Source: Streptococcus hyointestinalis (GTDB lineage Bacteria > Bacillota > Bacilli > Lactobacillales > Streptococcaceae). Taken from it: DNA of 64,000 nt. The stretch covers positions 1,488,001 through 1,552,000 of the forward strand of contig NZ_JAAKGB010000001.1 of the NCBI RefSeq assembly GCF_011039275.1, read 5' to 3'. The position numbers and the translations under genes are program-made. Positions 17,449 to 26,653 of this stretch are shown here, piece by piece. Positions within the stretch are counted from its first letter, which is position 1. Each line of letters begins with the position of its first letter. The notes under the pieces are model-generated. The model ran no database searches, was not told the DNA's origin, and saw nothing but the letters and a program-made list of their open reading frames with translations.

Positions 17449-18024
17449 TTAGTTGTTTGAGGTGTGATAGTTTTTTAGGAAAGCCTCTAAACTATCTGGC
17501 AATGTTTTCTTTGAGTGGTAAATAGGCGTCTTTTCTTCGTTAATGGATAGACTCTTAATCGTTTCTAGGTAATAATAACCTGTCTTTGTCTTTTGCAGTT
17601 GGGCTGTCTTTGGAAAATCCTCTTGATAAGTCTCCTTGTCAATATTGGCATAGGCTTTTTGTTTGATGGACTTAACATCGTCAAAATCAAGGGTAGCAGA
17701 GCTTGTCGGGCGTAGATAGATCTTGCTACCATCACGCTTGTACTCGCCCTCATAGACCGTTAACCAAGGGTAATCGTCCTCATCGTCTTCTAAGGCTTCA
17801 TCAAGTTCATCTTGATTAGCATAGTCCGTATGGTCGTCCAAGGTAATAAAATGCTTTTGGTCAATGAGCTTAAAAGTGAAATCATCTGTTTGGTAGGTTT
17901 GTCCAATCTTTAAACTCTGCACACTTTTTTGGGGTGCCTCTTGATTTGTCCCTGGATACCAAAAAGTCAGATAGGCACCAACTAAGAGCAACAAGCTGAT
18001 AAACATAACAATCCATTTTTTCAT
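17449..18024 (-). CDS. Membrane-anchored extracytoplasmic protein, unknown
   Basis: A 191-residue protein I do not recognise. MKKWIVMFISLLLLVGAYLTFW is a signal or anchor helix; the rest is hydrophilic with a strongly acidic block (DELDEALEDDEDDYPW, residues ~72-87) and a likely beta-rich C-terminal part. There is no lipobox Cys, so it probably stays anchored by its N-terminus outside the cell. It overlaps the upstream gene by four bases (ATGA-type coupling), so the two products likely act together at the cell surface. Confidence 0.7.
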   Translation of the reverse strand: MKKWIVMFISLLLLVGAYLTFWYPGTNQEAPQKSVQSLKIGQTYQTDDFTFKLIDQKHFITLDDHTDYANQDELDEALEDDEDDYPWLTVYEGEYKRDGSKIYLRPTSSATLDFDDVKSIKQKAYANIDKETYQEDFPKTAQLQKTKTGYYYLETIKSLSINEEKTPIYHSKKTLPDSLEAFLKNYHTSNN

Positions 18025-19379
18025 CCTTTACCTCCTGTGACCTCTTTGACCAGCTGTTTGAGGGCTTTTTTGACGGCTTTAGCTCTACTTTGATGATTGA
18101 TACCATAATAGCCCTTGGCATTAAAATAACTGTCTGACCAGCTTTTAAGCATGGTCTGTTTTTGTGGCGAAGAAACACGATTAGGCGCTTTAAAGGGCTT
18201 GACAATCGCTTTTCTAAACTGTGGATCTAAGGGTCTAATGGGCTTGACATCAAGTGCTACATGCAGTCTATCGTTGCGATTAGCATAGTTAAAACTCGCT
18301 CCGTTGACAATGCCGTTTTCGCTCGCCCCTTCTTCGTCTATTTCATTTAGAAAATGCCCTTGACTATCTAAGATAAACTCCGTATGAAAGTCCATGACAA
18401 TCTTAATGTTGACTTGCTCTTTACCGTCTGGGTAGATAATTTGAGTCTGCCCTAGTGTTTGCTTGAGAGCAACTTTGTTGTGTAAGCGTGAGGACTCACC
18501 TGTGCTATAGTCATAGTAAACATCCGCATCCTCAACACCCATCTCATCCAAGAAAGCATTGTAATCATCCATTTCCTTCATATAAGCAATCAAAGCGTCA
18601 CGGTCTGTCTGATTGGCTTTGCCATAGTGCTTGCGGATATAATAGGCTTGCTGCGCTGAAATCACATAGCGAAACTGATGAATTTTCTGCTGAAAGTCGC
18701 CTTTATGAGCCAGGCTATTTTTGGGAAAAGCATACTGCACCCAAAGCGCAAACGCTGACCAAAAGGCGTCATCTGGCTCAAGGTCATTATCAAAACGCTT
18801 TATTAACTGCAGGGTCTCGTCCTTACTGCCAGATAGCTCAAGTGGCATGTCCACAGTGTTCAAGACAAGCTCAAGCAGGTGACGCCCACGCCGCTTTTGA
18901 CTAGAAAAGGCAGACGCTTTGTCTTTTTGGGCATTCATCAGCGCCATCTCACTCTCAAGAAGAGCGTCAAAAGAAGAACTCGCAACTTTCTGGCTAGCAG
19001 CTAAGCGCTTTGACAGACGATTTGTGTAGGCTGAGCTATCACTTTTTAGACTGATTTTTGTGATAAAGCCGTGATAAATGCTGGTGTCTGACCAACCAAT
19101 CTGTTTGAGCTGTTCTTTTGCCTCTAGCAGTTCACGAGACAGCTCAGAAGCCTTGTCACCATAGGTCTTTTTCAGCTTTTTCTGGTAATTTGCCCATGTT
19201 TTGTCCCATTTGATGGGATTTATTTTATTGCTTGACAGCCAAGTGGTGCTGTCGCTCTTTTCAAAAGACGGTGTGACGGTTTTATCTGCCGTTCGCACCC
19301 AAATGTAAATCCCAAGAAGTGCTCCTATCAAGCCTACACCTAGTAGACTCACTCCTATCAATCGCTTTTTCCTCATCAT
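18021..19379 (-). CDS. Membrane-anchored streptococcal protein, DUF3114-like
   Basis: A 452-residue protein with an N-terminal anchor helix (RLIGVSLLGVGLIGALLGIYIWV) and a large extracytoplasmic region rich in helices. The segment FRYVISAQQAYYIRKHYGK near residue 240 recalls DUF3114 proteins of streptococci, but this is from memory and uncertain. No catalytic motif is evident. It is the first gene of a two-gene operon with the anchored protein downstream. Its ATG follows an extended -10 (TGGTATAAT, 19386-19394) by only six bases, so a leaderless mRNA is possible; a second ATG follows immediately. Confidence 0.6.
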   Translation of the reverse strand: MMRKKRLIGVSLLGVGLIGALLGIYIWVRTADKTVTPSFEKSDSTTWLSSNKINPIKWDKTWANYQKKLKKTYGDKASELSRELLEAKEQLKQIGWSDTSIYHGFITKISLKSDSSAYTNRLSKRLAASQKVASSSFDALLESEMALMNAQKDKASAFSSQKRRGRHLLELVLNTVDMPLELSGSKDETLQLIKRFDNDLEPDDAFWSAFALWVQYAFPKNSLAHKGDFQQKIHQFRYVISAQQAYYIRKHYGKANQTDRDALIAYMKEMDDYNAFLDEMGVEDADVYYDYSTGESSRLHNKVALKQTLGQTQIIYPDGKEQVNIKIVMDFHTEFILDSQGHFLNEIDEEGASENGIVNGASFNYANRNDRLHVALDVKPIRPLDPQFRKAIVKPFKAPNRVSSPQKQTMLKSWSDSYFNAKGYYGINHQSRAKAVKKALKQLVKEVTGGKG

Positions 19380-19433
19380 GGTATTATTATACCAAAATCA
19401 GTAGACAAGAGATAGTGCTTTGTCTAAAAACAA

Positions 19434-19462
19434 AAAGATTAGGACAAAGTCCCAATCTCTTA
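19434..19462 (-). terminator. cshA terminator
   Basis: On the minus strand GATTGGGAC-TTT-GTCCTAATC followed by TTTTTG, just after the cshA stop. Confidence 0.8.
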
Positions 19463-21007
19463 TTTATTACCTTTATTGCGGATAACAAAGCCGTTTTTCT
19501 TTTCGCTTGATGTACGATGTGGACGTTTGTTGCCTTTATTTTCAAAGTCTTTGCGGTTTTTGTTGGATGTACGCTTAAACTCACGATATCCTTTGTCTTT
19601 ATCGCTATAGCGTTTGCCTTTACGACGGTCGCCACCACGTCCGCCTTTTCCTTTATTAGCGCCTGATGGTTTAAATGGCAATGGTTTTTCACGAGCAATC
19701 TCAACAGCTGGCAGACTATCTGGGTCTTGAACCGTCAAGGTCAGGATGTAGAGCGCAAGCTCTTCTGGCGTAAACTCTTGCGCCAGCTTAATAGCGTCAC
19801 CTTTGAACTTATCGAACTGCGCACGAACACTGTCATCCGCAAAATCACGCTCAATCTTCTTAAGAGCGACACGTTTTTTAGCTTTGAAGGCTTCCTGCGC
19901 TGTGGCTGGTTTCATGCCTTTCATGCGTTTCTTGGTCAGATTTTCAATGATAGACAGATAACCCATTTCATTTGGCGCCACAAAGGTGATGGACTGACCG
20001 TGCTTGCCGGCACGCCCTGTACGCCCAATACGGTGCACATAACTCTCAGGGTCTTGAGGAATATCGTAGTTGTAGACATGTGTCACACCTGAAATATCCA
20101 AACCACGGGCTGCTACGTCTGTCGCTACCAAGATATCGAGATTGTCATTTTTAAAGTCACGCAATACACGCAGACGCTTGCCTTGGTCAAGGTCACCGTG
20201 AATGCCCTCAGCACGATAGCCACGTAGCTTCAAACCACGTGTCAACTCATCCACACGACGCTTTGTACGACCAAAGACAATAGCAAGATCTGGCTGTTCG
20301 ACATCAATCAAACGTGTCATAGTATCAAATTTTTCTTGCTCCTTGACACGGATATAGTATTGGTCAACAAGGTCTGTCGTTAGCTCCTTAGCCGCCACTT
20401 TGACATGCTCAGGCTGGTTCATAAACTGCATACCAATGCGCTTAATCGGCTCTGGCATAGTCGCTGAAAAGAGCAGCGTCTGACGCTCTTCAGGCACACG
20501 GCTGATGATAGCTTCGATGTCATCCAAAAAACCCATGTTGAGCATTTCATCGGCTTCATCAAGGATGAGGGTTTCGATATGATTGAGCTTGAGGGCTTTA
20601 CGCTTAATCAAGTCAAGCAGGCGTCCAGGTGTACCGACAACGACATGCGCCCCTGATTTTAAGGCTTTGATTTGCTTTTCAATGCTAGAGCCACCGTAGA
20701 CAGAGCGCACTTTGACACCCTTGTCACGTCCAAAACGGAACAGCTCCTCTTGACTTTGCACTGCAAGCTCACGTGTGGGCGCAATGACAAGTGCTTGAAT
20801 GGTTGGCTCGTCCACACGGATTTTATCTAAAGTTGGCAGCCCAAAAGCGGCTGTCTTTCCGGTACCTGTCTGTGCTTGTCCGATAACGTCTTTGACTTCT
20901 AGTGCCAAGGGAATGGTCAACTCTTGGATAGGTGAAGGCTCTTTAAAGCCAGCCTTTTCAACGGCTGACAAAATCGTATCTGACAATTTTAATTCTGTAA
21001 ATTTCAA
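19460..21007 (-). CDS. cshA: DEAD-box RNA helicase CshA
   Basis: ATP-dependent RNA helicase involved in RNA turnover and cold growth. 515 residues. All motifs are visible in order: Q-motif [13 protein letters not shown], motif [23 protein letters not shown] in [13 protein letters not shown], then in the second domain [11 protein letters not shown] and [10 protein letters not shown]. The tail (from residue ~430) is basic and Gly-rich ([18 protein letters not shown]), an RNA-binding extension typical of CshA. It is monocistronic. The name follows the domain layout and the basic tail; another DEAD-box paralogue is possible but less likely. Confidence 0.92.
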   Translation of the reverse strand: MKFTELKLSDTILSAVEKAGFKEPSPIQELTIPLALEVKDVIGQAQTGTGKTAAFGLPTLDKIRVDEPTIQALVIAPTRELAVQSQEELFRFGRDKGVKVRSVYGGSSIEKQIKALKSGAHVVVGTPGRLLDLIKRKALKLNHIETLILDEADEMLNMGFLDDIEAIISRVPEERQTLLFSATMPEPIKRIGMQFMNQPEHVKVAAKELTTDLVDQYYIRVKEQEKFDTMTRLIDVEQPDLAIVFGRTKRRVDELTRGLKLRGYRAEGIHGDLDQGKRLRVLRDFKNDNLDILVATDVAARGLDISGVTHVYNYDIPQDPESYVHRIGRTGRAGKHGQSITFVAPNEMGYLSIIENLTKKRMKGMKPATAQEAFKAKKRVALKKIERDFADDSVRAQFDKFKGDAIKLAQEFTPEELALYILTLTVQDPDSLPAVEIAREKPLPFKPSGANKGKGGRGGDRRKGKRYSDKDKGYREFKRTSNKNRKDFENKGNKRPHRTSSEKKNGFVIRNKGNK

Positions 21008-21144
21008 TGTAGTCTCTCTTCTAAAAAGGCAGTGCGAAGCTGCCTTATCTCTCTTTATTTTTCACGTCACAAGCTTGTAACTTATTTAGTGTAACATACT
21101 TTCTTGAAAAAAGATAGATAGAGACTTGAAAACCGAGAAACTTT

Positions 21145-21525
21145 TCATTTCACAGAGGAGCGAAAATAATAAGGTATTAAGTAAAGCACTAAGCTATAGC
21201 CTAAAAACATGCTAAGCCCAAATAGCCAATCTTTTTCCTTGATGACATAGTTTAGCGTGCGAAGGACTAGCACTGTAAAAGCGCCTATCTGCCAAGCCTT
21301 AGGTTGCCACTTCTGTTTTTGCCGAAACGCTTGATAAAGGTGGTAACTGCTCCAGGCAAGAAAGAGAAGAAAAACTAGTGCATTTAGAATAACCCCAAAA
21401 CGAAGCAGTCCTGGACTTGCCCGCAAAGTGCCTCTACTCACCAAGAGAAAAACGATACCAACCCCATCAGCAAGCAAAGTCAATGCGATAAAGAGCGATG
21501 ATAGACGATAATATATCTTTTGCAT
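21145..21525 (-). CDS. Small integral membrane protein, unknown
   Basis: A 126-residue protein with about four hydrophobic segments (residues 9-29, 41-63, 76-95 and 105-121). I recognise no family. A basic, Gln-rich loop (RQKQKWQPKAW) sits between helices two and three. It stands alone between cshA and the PH-domain gene on the same strand, with no hint of function. Confidence 0.65.
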   Translation of the reverse strand: MQKIYYRLSSLFIALTLLADGVGIVFLLVSRGTLRASPGLLRFGVILNALVFLLFLAWSSYHLYQAFRQKQKWQPKAWQIGAFTVLVLRTLNYVIKEKDWLFGLSMFLGYSLVLYLIPYYFRSSVK

Positions 21526-21611
21526 AGCAACTCTCCTTTAGCCTCTCAAGTAACGATAAACTCCTATTTTCACCTCTATTGTCCTCTTATTTTAACGAAA
21601 AAGCAAGACAA

Positions 21612-21645
21612 AAAATCCTCTATGAACTCTCATAGAGGATTGCTT
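21612..21645 (-). terminator. Terminator of the PH-domain gene
   Basis: On the minus strand ATCCTCTATGA and its complement form a stem followed by TTTTTTG. Confidence 0.85.
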
Positions 21646-21647
21646 GA

Positions 21648-22028
21648 TTAGCGCAAGACTGCTTCTGCTAGTGCTTTTTGGATGTCAAGCACGCTGCTGT
21701 CGTTTTTAAATTGCAGACTTTCTGCTGGTTCAACACCAGAGGAAATCCAAATCTTCAGCTCAGCGTCGAGGTCAAAATGACCAGACGTTTCTACGGAAAA
21801 GCGTGAGATGGACTTGTAAGGAATGGAGCGATACTCTGTCTTTTTGCCTGTCACACCTTGCTTGTCCACCAAAATCAAGCGTTTTTCGGTAAAGACAATC
21901 AAATCTCGCACCAAGACAAAAGCCAAGTCAACCTGCTCGCCCTCAAAAAGGACAGGCGCTAAATCCTTTGTCACCTTGTCGACATTTGCCTGTGAGGCAT
22001 TGCCCATCAATCCTGAAAATAGTCCCAT
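21648..22028 (-). CDS. Bacterial PH-domain protein
   Basis: A 126-residue protein with one bacterial pleckstrin-homology fold (YvbH/bPH type). Typical features: a short N-terminal MGLFSGLMGNAS stretch, EGEQVDLAFVLVRDLIVFTEKRLILVDKQG as the first strands, RSIPYKSISRFSVE in the middle, and ELKIWISSG near the end. Members are cytosolic; ligands are mostly unknown. It lies ten bases behind prfC, so it is probably cotranscribed. Confidence 0.85.
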   Translation of the reverse strand: MGLFSGLMGNASQANVDKVTKDLAPVLFEGEQVDLAFVLVRDLIVFTEKRLILVDKQGVTGKKTEYRSIPYKSISRFSVETSGHFDLDAELKIWISSGVEPAESLQFKNDSSVLDIQKALAEAVLR

Positions 22029-22038
22029 AAAAACCTCC

Positions 22039-23583
22039 CTACATCTTCTCCTCTAGCTTGACATCTGGGTATTTATCCGCAAACCAGCGAAGAGCAAAGT
22101 CATTTTCAAAGAGGAAAACAGGCTGGTCAAAACGGTCTTTGGCTAGGATGTTTCTGCTAGAGCTCATGCGCTCGTCCAAATCATCTGGCGAAATCCAACG
22201 CACGGTCTTCTTGCCCATAGGTGTCATGACCACTTCGGCATTGTATTCATTTTCCATACGGTGCTTAAAGACCTCAAACTGGAGCTGACCGACCGCACCC
22301 AGCATGTACTCGCCCGTCTGGTAGTTTTTGTAGAGCTGGATAGCACCTTCTTGCACCAACTGCTCGATTCCCTTGTGGAAGGACTTCTGCTTCATGACGT
22401 TCTTGGCAGAGACTTTCATGAAAATCTCTGGGGTAAAGGTTGGCAGTGGTTCAAACTCAAATTTATTTTTGCCCACAGTCAAAGTGTCACCGACCTGATA
22501 AGTCCCTGTATCATAAACCCCGATGATGTCCCCTGCGACAGCATTTTCCACATTTTCACGGCTTTCTGCCATGAACTGGGTCACATTGGATAATTTAGCA
22601 CTTTTTCCTGTGCGGGTCAGATTGACCGACATGCCACGCTCAAACTCACCAGAAACGATACGGACAAAGGCAATGCGGTCACGGTGGCGTGGGTCCATGT
22701 TGGCTTGGATTTTGAAAACAAAGCCAGAAAAGTCCTTGTCAAGCGGGTCAATCATCTCGCCATCCACCGTCTTGTGCCCGTGTGGTTCTGGCGCAAACTC
22801 AAGGAAAGTATCAAGGAAGGTCTGCACACCAAAGTTTGTCAGCGCTGAACCAAAGAAAACAGGTGTCAAGTCACCAGACAGGATGGCCTCTTCTGAAAAT
22901 GCATTACCGGCTTCTTGAAGAAGTTCGATGTCTTCTTTAACTTGCTCGTAGAAAGGATTGCCCCCAAACAGTGTGTCGCCGTCTTCGATACGAGCAAAGC
23001 GCTCGTCACCTTTGTAGAGCTCCAAGCGTTCATTGTGCAAGTCGTAAAGTCCTTCAAAGGATTTCCCCATACCAATTGGCCAGTTCATCGGGTAGCTGGC
23101 AATGCCCAGCACTTCCTCAAGCTCTTCTAGCAAATCGAGCGGCTCACGCCCATCACGGTCGAGCTTGTTGATAAAGGTGAAAACAGGGATGTTGCGGTGT
23201 TTAACAACCTCAAAGAGCTTTTTGGTCTGCGCTTCAATACCCTTGGCTGAATCCACCACCATGACTGCAGCGTCCACCGCCATCAGCGTCCGATAGGTGT
23301 CCTCTGAGAAGTCCTCGTGCCCTGGAGTATCTAGGATATTGACACGCTTGCCAGCATAGTCAAACTGCATGACAGAGGATGTCACCGAAATCCCACGCTG
23401 TTTCTCGATGTCCATCCAGTCAGACTTGGCAAAGTTTCCGGTCTTTTTCCCCTTGACCGTTCCTGCCTCACGAATCTCACCCCCAAAATAGAGCAACTGC
23501 TCGGTAATAGTCGTTTTCCCTGCGTCCGGGTGAGAGATGATGGCAAAGGTACGACGTTTTTGTATAGCTTCTTGTAAATTCAT
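22039..23583 (-). CDS. prfC: Peptide chain release factor 3
   Basis: GTPase that recycles release factors RF1/RF2 after termination. 514 residues. G motifs: [15 protein letters not shown] (G1), [11 protein letters not shown] (G2), [12 protein letters not shown] (G3), [10 protein letters not shown] (G4). The later part has [23 protein letters not shown] and ends [11 protein letters not shown], both RF3-like and not EF-G-like. Monocistronic apart from the following PH-domain gene. Confidence 0.95.
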   Translation of the reverse strand: MNLQEAIQKRRTFAIISHPDAGKTTITEQLLYFGGEIREAGTVKGKKTGNFAKSDWMDIEKQRGISVTSSVMQFDYAGKRVNILDTPGHEDFSEDTYRTLMAVDAAVMVVDSAKGIEAQTKKLFEVVKHRNIPVFTFINKLDRDGREPLDLLEELEEVLGIASYPMNWPIGMGKSFEGLYDLHNERLELYKGDERFARIEDGDTLFGGNPFYEQVKEDIELLQEAGNAFSEEAILSGDLTPVFFGSALTNFGVQTFLDTFLEFAPEPHGHKTVDGEMIDPLDKDFSGFVFKIQANMDPRHRDRIAFVRIVSGEFERGMSVNLTRTGKSAKLSNVTQFMAESRENVENAVAGDIIGVYDTGTYQVGDTLTVGKNKFEFEPLPTFTPEIFMKVSAKNVMKQKSFHKGIEQLVQEGAIQLYKNYQTGEYMLGAVGQLQFEVFKHRMENEYNAEVVMTPMGKKTVRWISPDDLDERMSSSRNILAKDRFDQPVFLFENDFALRWFADKYPDVKLEEKM

Positions 23584-23668
23584 CGTTTCTCTTTCTTTTT
23601 ATGTTACTTCTTCGATTTTTTCTTTTTTTAGCCTTGCTACATTGGACAAATTTCTCTTTTGCTCTTTG

Positions 23669-24481
23669 CTATCCTTGTCCTAAAGGGGCACGGCAGTACA
23701 TCGTTAAGCCTTTCTGAGCTATCTTTTCTTTTAAATAAGGAATACTACTGTGTCTAGAGAGTTGGTCAATCTTATCTTGCAAATCTGAACTGATACAATG
23801 ACTTTTCCCTTCTAAAAGAGGAGCAACTTCTTCCAAGATTTGCTGCGGATACAGATTGCCAATAACAGAGGACAAGCGCGTACAGCCAGCTTCTATGTTA
23901 GAGAGCAAGTCTTCCTCACCTCCTGCATAAAAATGAAGATGAGGGTGGCTTGCTTTCAATGGCGCAATCCAGCTCTGTTCAGAGAGATTTTTCACACCGA
24001 TAACCTGAGGTAAATCGAGCACCTCTTGCCAGCCTTTAAAATCTAGCCCTGTTCCTGTCCTAGCAGGATTATCATAGAGAATGACAGGCTTTTGAGACAA
24101 ATTCACCAAAGAGCGGATATAAAACAACAGCTCGTCTTGACAAGGGCGAATATAGGGTGGAAAGCCAAGCAAAATAGCCCTTATCCCCTCTAGCTCGTTG
24201 AGTACAGTGAGCAGCTTCTCGGCATCTTTTTGACGCACGGCGGAAACTCCAAATAGGAATTCCAAGTCATAGGAGATACTCGTCTTATTCACAGCTTGGG
24301 CGAGCTCAAGCTTCTCATCGGCACTCATGCTGTGCTGCTCACCCGTTGATCCTGCTAGTAAAACGGAACGCATCCCTGCTTCAGCTAAATGCTGAATATG
24401 CTTGATCGTCGCAATCGTATCTAGATTTTCATCTTTGTCAAAAGCCGTTGGAACAGCTACATGAATAGCTTCACTCAGCAT
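23669..24481 (-). CDS. Dihydrodipicolinate synthase/N-acetylneuraminate lyase family aldolase
   Basis: A 270-residue class I aldolase of the DapA/NanA family. It starts VAVPTAFDKDENLD, then LLAGSTGEQHSMSADE (the GTTGE pyruvate-binding motif), LYDNPARTG (the catalytic Tyr motif, YxNP type), and GVKNLSE with the Schiff-base Lys. The substrate is pyruvate plus an unknown aldehyde. It is somewhat shorter than DapA (about 290-310) and lies alone between prfC and murF, without lysine- or sialic-acid-pathway neighbours, so I do not name it. Confidence 0.8.
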   Translation of the reverse strand: MLSEAIHVAVPTAFDKDENLDTIATIKHIQHLAEAGMRSVLLAGSTGEQHSMSADEKLELAQAVNKTSISYDLEFLFGVSAVRQKDAEKLLTVLNELEGIRAILLGFPPYIRPCQDELLFYIRSLVNLSQKPVILYDNPARTGTGLDFKGWQEVLDLPQVIGVKNLSEQSWIAPLKASHPHLHFYAGGEEDLLSNIEAGCTRLSSVIGNLYPQQILEEVAPLLEGKSHCISSDLQDKIDQLSRHSSIPYLKEKIAQKGLTMYCRAPLGQG

Positions 24482-24577
24482 CCTCTACTCACTTTCTATT
24501 AACATCTACTAGCACTTAGGCACACTCTTCTCATTATAAATGATTTTAGCAGTGATTTCAAGCGTGCCTAGTCACAA

Positions 24578-24602
24578 AAAAACTGGAAAACTCCAGCTTT
24601 AA
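24578..24602 (-). terminator. murF terminator
   Basis: On the minus strand CTGGA-GTT-TTCCAG followed by TTTTTTTG, overlapping the murF stop. Confidence 0.8.
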
Positions 24603-25966
24603 TGATTTTCTAAAAAAGTAACAACTTTCTCTAGATTCATAGAGTTTGAACCTTTGAGTAAAATCTGATCATCTGGCTCGATGGTATCCGCCAAAAGCTT
24701 TATCATCTCGTCCATCTGGTCTTCTGTAGCGGTCTTTTTGAAATAATAGACCTTACCAAGTGGAAACATCTGACTGGCAAGCTCGGCTAAGCCAGCAATG
24801 TCCTCACCATAACAGATAAGCGTATCAATGGTCTCAGGCGATAAACTCATAATCATCTGCTTGTGCAAGTCTTTTGACTGCTCGCCTAGCTCTTTCATAT
24901 CAGCCAGCACAGCGATTTTCTTGCCAGCAGCTTCCTTCGGAACAGCCGCAAAGGTTTCTAATATCAAACGCATAGCGGTTGGATTGGCATTATAGACGTC
25001 TGACAAAATGTCAGCACCGTTCTTGGCTTTTTTCCACTCGGTGCGGTTTTTGGTGAGTTCGACATGCTCAAGGGCCTCTTTGATGTCCTCATCCGCAACT
25101 GCAAGGAGTTTTCCGACATAGGCTGCCAGCATGGCATTTGTGGCATTGTATTTGCCTGTCACTGGAAGCTTAATGGCACGCTCCATGACATTGCACTTAA
25201 AGGTGAGGCTATCCTTGTACTCAACGACCTCTTGCACCTGAAGCTCTGCATTATCCCCAAAGGTAATCACCTTTTGCTCTGTCGGCAAATAAGGCTCAAT
25301 CACAGGGTCATTTGGCAATAGCACGATACCGTTTGAGTCCATACCATCGACAATCTGGAGTTTGCCTTTGGCAATCTGACTGCGACTGCCAAAGAACTCA
25401 AGGTGCGCTTCACCAATCAAGGTCACCACTGCAATGCGTGGCTTGGCAAGAAGCGACAAGAGATGGATGTCTCCCATGTGGTCTTGCCCCATTTCAAGGA
25501 CAATCTTTTCCGTATCATCAGGCATGTGCAGAGCCGTGTAAGGCAGCCCAATCTCGTTATTATAATTGCCTTGAGTCTTATAGGTTTTATAAGTGGTTTC
25601 AAGCACGCTTGCAATCATGTCCTTGGTCGTGGTCTTGCCGTTAGAGCCTGTCACTGCAATCACGTCGACACGCATTTTTTCAAGGTAGTAAGCTGCTAAC
25701 TTTTGAAAAGCTTTCAGGCAATCCTCAACGAGGATGTAGGTGCCACTGTCTAGTGGACGCTCTGATAGCGTCGCAACAGCGCCATTTGCAAAGGCGGTCT
25801 CAATAAAATCATGCCCATCACGAGCTCCCTTTAGAGGGACAAAGAGACTTCCCTTGACCACTTTTCGGCTGTCGAACTCTACCGACGCTATGGGGACGTC
25901 TTCGACATCAGAGAACGCCTGTGTGCTCTCGACAACTTTCGCAATCTCAGATAATGTTAATTTCAT
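24599..25966 (-). CDS. murF: UDP-MurNAc-tripeptide-D-Ala-D-Ala ligase
   Basis: Adds D-Ala-D-Ala to UDP-MurNAc-tripeptide, the last cytosolic step of the peptidoglycan precursor. 455 residues. ATP loop VIAVTGSNGKTTTKDMIASV near residue 105, then GNYNNEIGLPYTAL, EMGQDHMGDIHLL, the central DVYNANPTAM (Mur-ligase DxYNANP) and a C-terminal domain with VLADMKELGEQS. The ATG at 25966 has AAAGGAAAT ahead. In other streptococci ddl and recR lie just upstream; here CRISPR remnants and a prophage stand there instead. Confidence 0.96.
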   Translation of the reverse strand: MKLTLSEIAKVVESTQAFSDVEDVPIASVEFDSRKVVKGSLFVPLKGARDGHDFIETAFANGAVATLSERPLDSGTYILVEDCLKAFQKLAAYYLEKMRVDVIAVTGSNGKTTTKDMIASVLETTYKTYKTQGNYNNEIGLPYTALHMPDDTEKIVLEMGQDHMGDIHLLSLLAKPRIAVVTLIGEAHLEFFGSRSQIAKGKLQIVDGMDSNGIVLLPNDPVIEPYLPTEQKVITFGDNAELQVQEVVEYKDSLTFKCNVMERAIKLPVTGKYNATNAMLAAYVGKLLAVADEDIKEALEHVELTKNRTEWKKAKNGADILSDVYNANPTAMRLILETFAAVPKEAAGKKIAVLADMKELGEQSKDLHKQMIMSLSPETIDTLICYGEDIAGLAELASQMFPLGKVYYFKKTATEDQMDEMIKLLADTIEPDDQILLKGSNSMNLEKVVTFLENH

Positions 25967-26043
25967 ACGTATTTCCTTTATTAGCTATTACTAACAGTAT
26001 ACCTATACGTCCGTAATAAGTACACTTTACATTGAAGCTATTA

Positions 26044-26193
26044 AAATAGCTCCGCTCTAAAACTTACCTCTATTATAACATAAGATCTCTATTTTAAGGA
26101 CCATTCGAAGCAATACAACTCTAAAACCATGCTAAGCTTGCAAGAGCAAAATAGCTCGTGTTAGAACCATTCGAAACAGCACAGCTCTAAAAT
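26044..26193 (-). CRISPR. Degenerate CRISPR remnant at the prophage edge
   Basis: Three decayed repeats related to the array at 15 kb: only the CTCTAAAAC end at about 26044-26063, a mutated copy at 26092-26127 (GGACCATTCGAAGCAATAC) and a nearly intact one at 26158-26193 (GAACCATTCGAAACAGCACA). They are separated by about 28 and 30 bases. No cas genes are near. The nearly intact copy carries GAACC where the array repeat has GGACC, as streptococcal tracrRNA anti-repeats do. Confidence 0.8.
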
Positions 26194-26267
26194 AAAAACC
26201 GCATAACAAAGCCATTTCTAAAGGGCGTCCCCCCCGATTCCCCGATTTTATATTTCCCCAGCGACCT

Positions 26268-26285
26268 CGGACAAGGTCTTTTTTG
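26268..26285 (+). terminator. Hairpin with T-run before the prophage
   Basis: GACCT-CGGACA-AGGTC followed by TTTTTT on the plus strand. It could end a plus-strand transcript from the CRISPR remnant. Just left of it the minus strand reads GGGGAATCGGGGGGG, an unusual G-run (26230-26244). Confidence 0.5.
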
Positions 26286-26349
26286 TTACACATCAATAAT
26301 ACCATACTTTTTCTATCATTTCTAACACTATCAAAAAATCACTCTAATT

Positions 26350-26541
26350 TTAATAGCTAGTAATCTCCGCTATCACACTTTCTAGCTTTTCAACGCTCAC
26401 AGTTTCGTGTGGTTGTATCTCTTCGCCGTCAAGGACAAAGTCATAAATTTTGCCGTCTTTGCGAACGACTTTCGCTGTTCCTTGATAGTCCAATTGTCCA
26501 AGTGCAATCGCTTCAATAAAATTGTATAATGTATTATTCAT
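26350..26541 (-). CDS. Small protein at the prophage end, unknown
   Basis: A 63-residue protein starting MNNTLYNFIEAIALGQLDYQG, followed by a likely beta-strand-rich part (TAKVVRKDGKIYDFVLDGEEI) and an acidic helix. AAAGGTGG lies just before the ATG at 26541; the frame could also begin at a GTG three codons earlier, but the spacing favours the ATG. It is the last leftward gene of the prophage, next to murF. No family recognised. Confidence 0.6.
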   Translation of the reverse strand: MNNTLYNFIEAIALGQLDYQGTAKVVRKDGKIYDFVLDGEEIQPHETVSVEKLESVIAEITSY

Positions 26542-26653
26542 ATTTACCACCTTTCAACACTAGTCTATCACAAAACAAAAAATACCAACATGACATTTAT
26601 GTCATGTTGATTCAATTAAACCCTATTCTATGTTGTCACAAGGCAACAAACTT

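Noticed and set aside
18488..18904. 138-codon plus-strand frame with His-rich start
   Set aside because: Shadow of the 452-residue anchored protein; no start signal.
26158..26285. Functional tracrRNA
   Set aside because: The anti-repeat-like part lacks the bulge, and the nexus and later hairpins of type II-A tracrRNA are absent; kept only as a possible relic.
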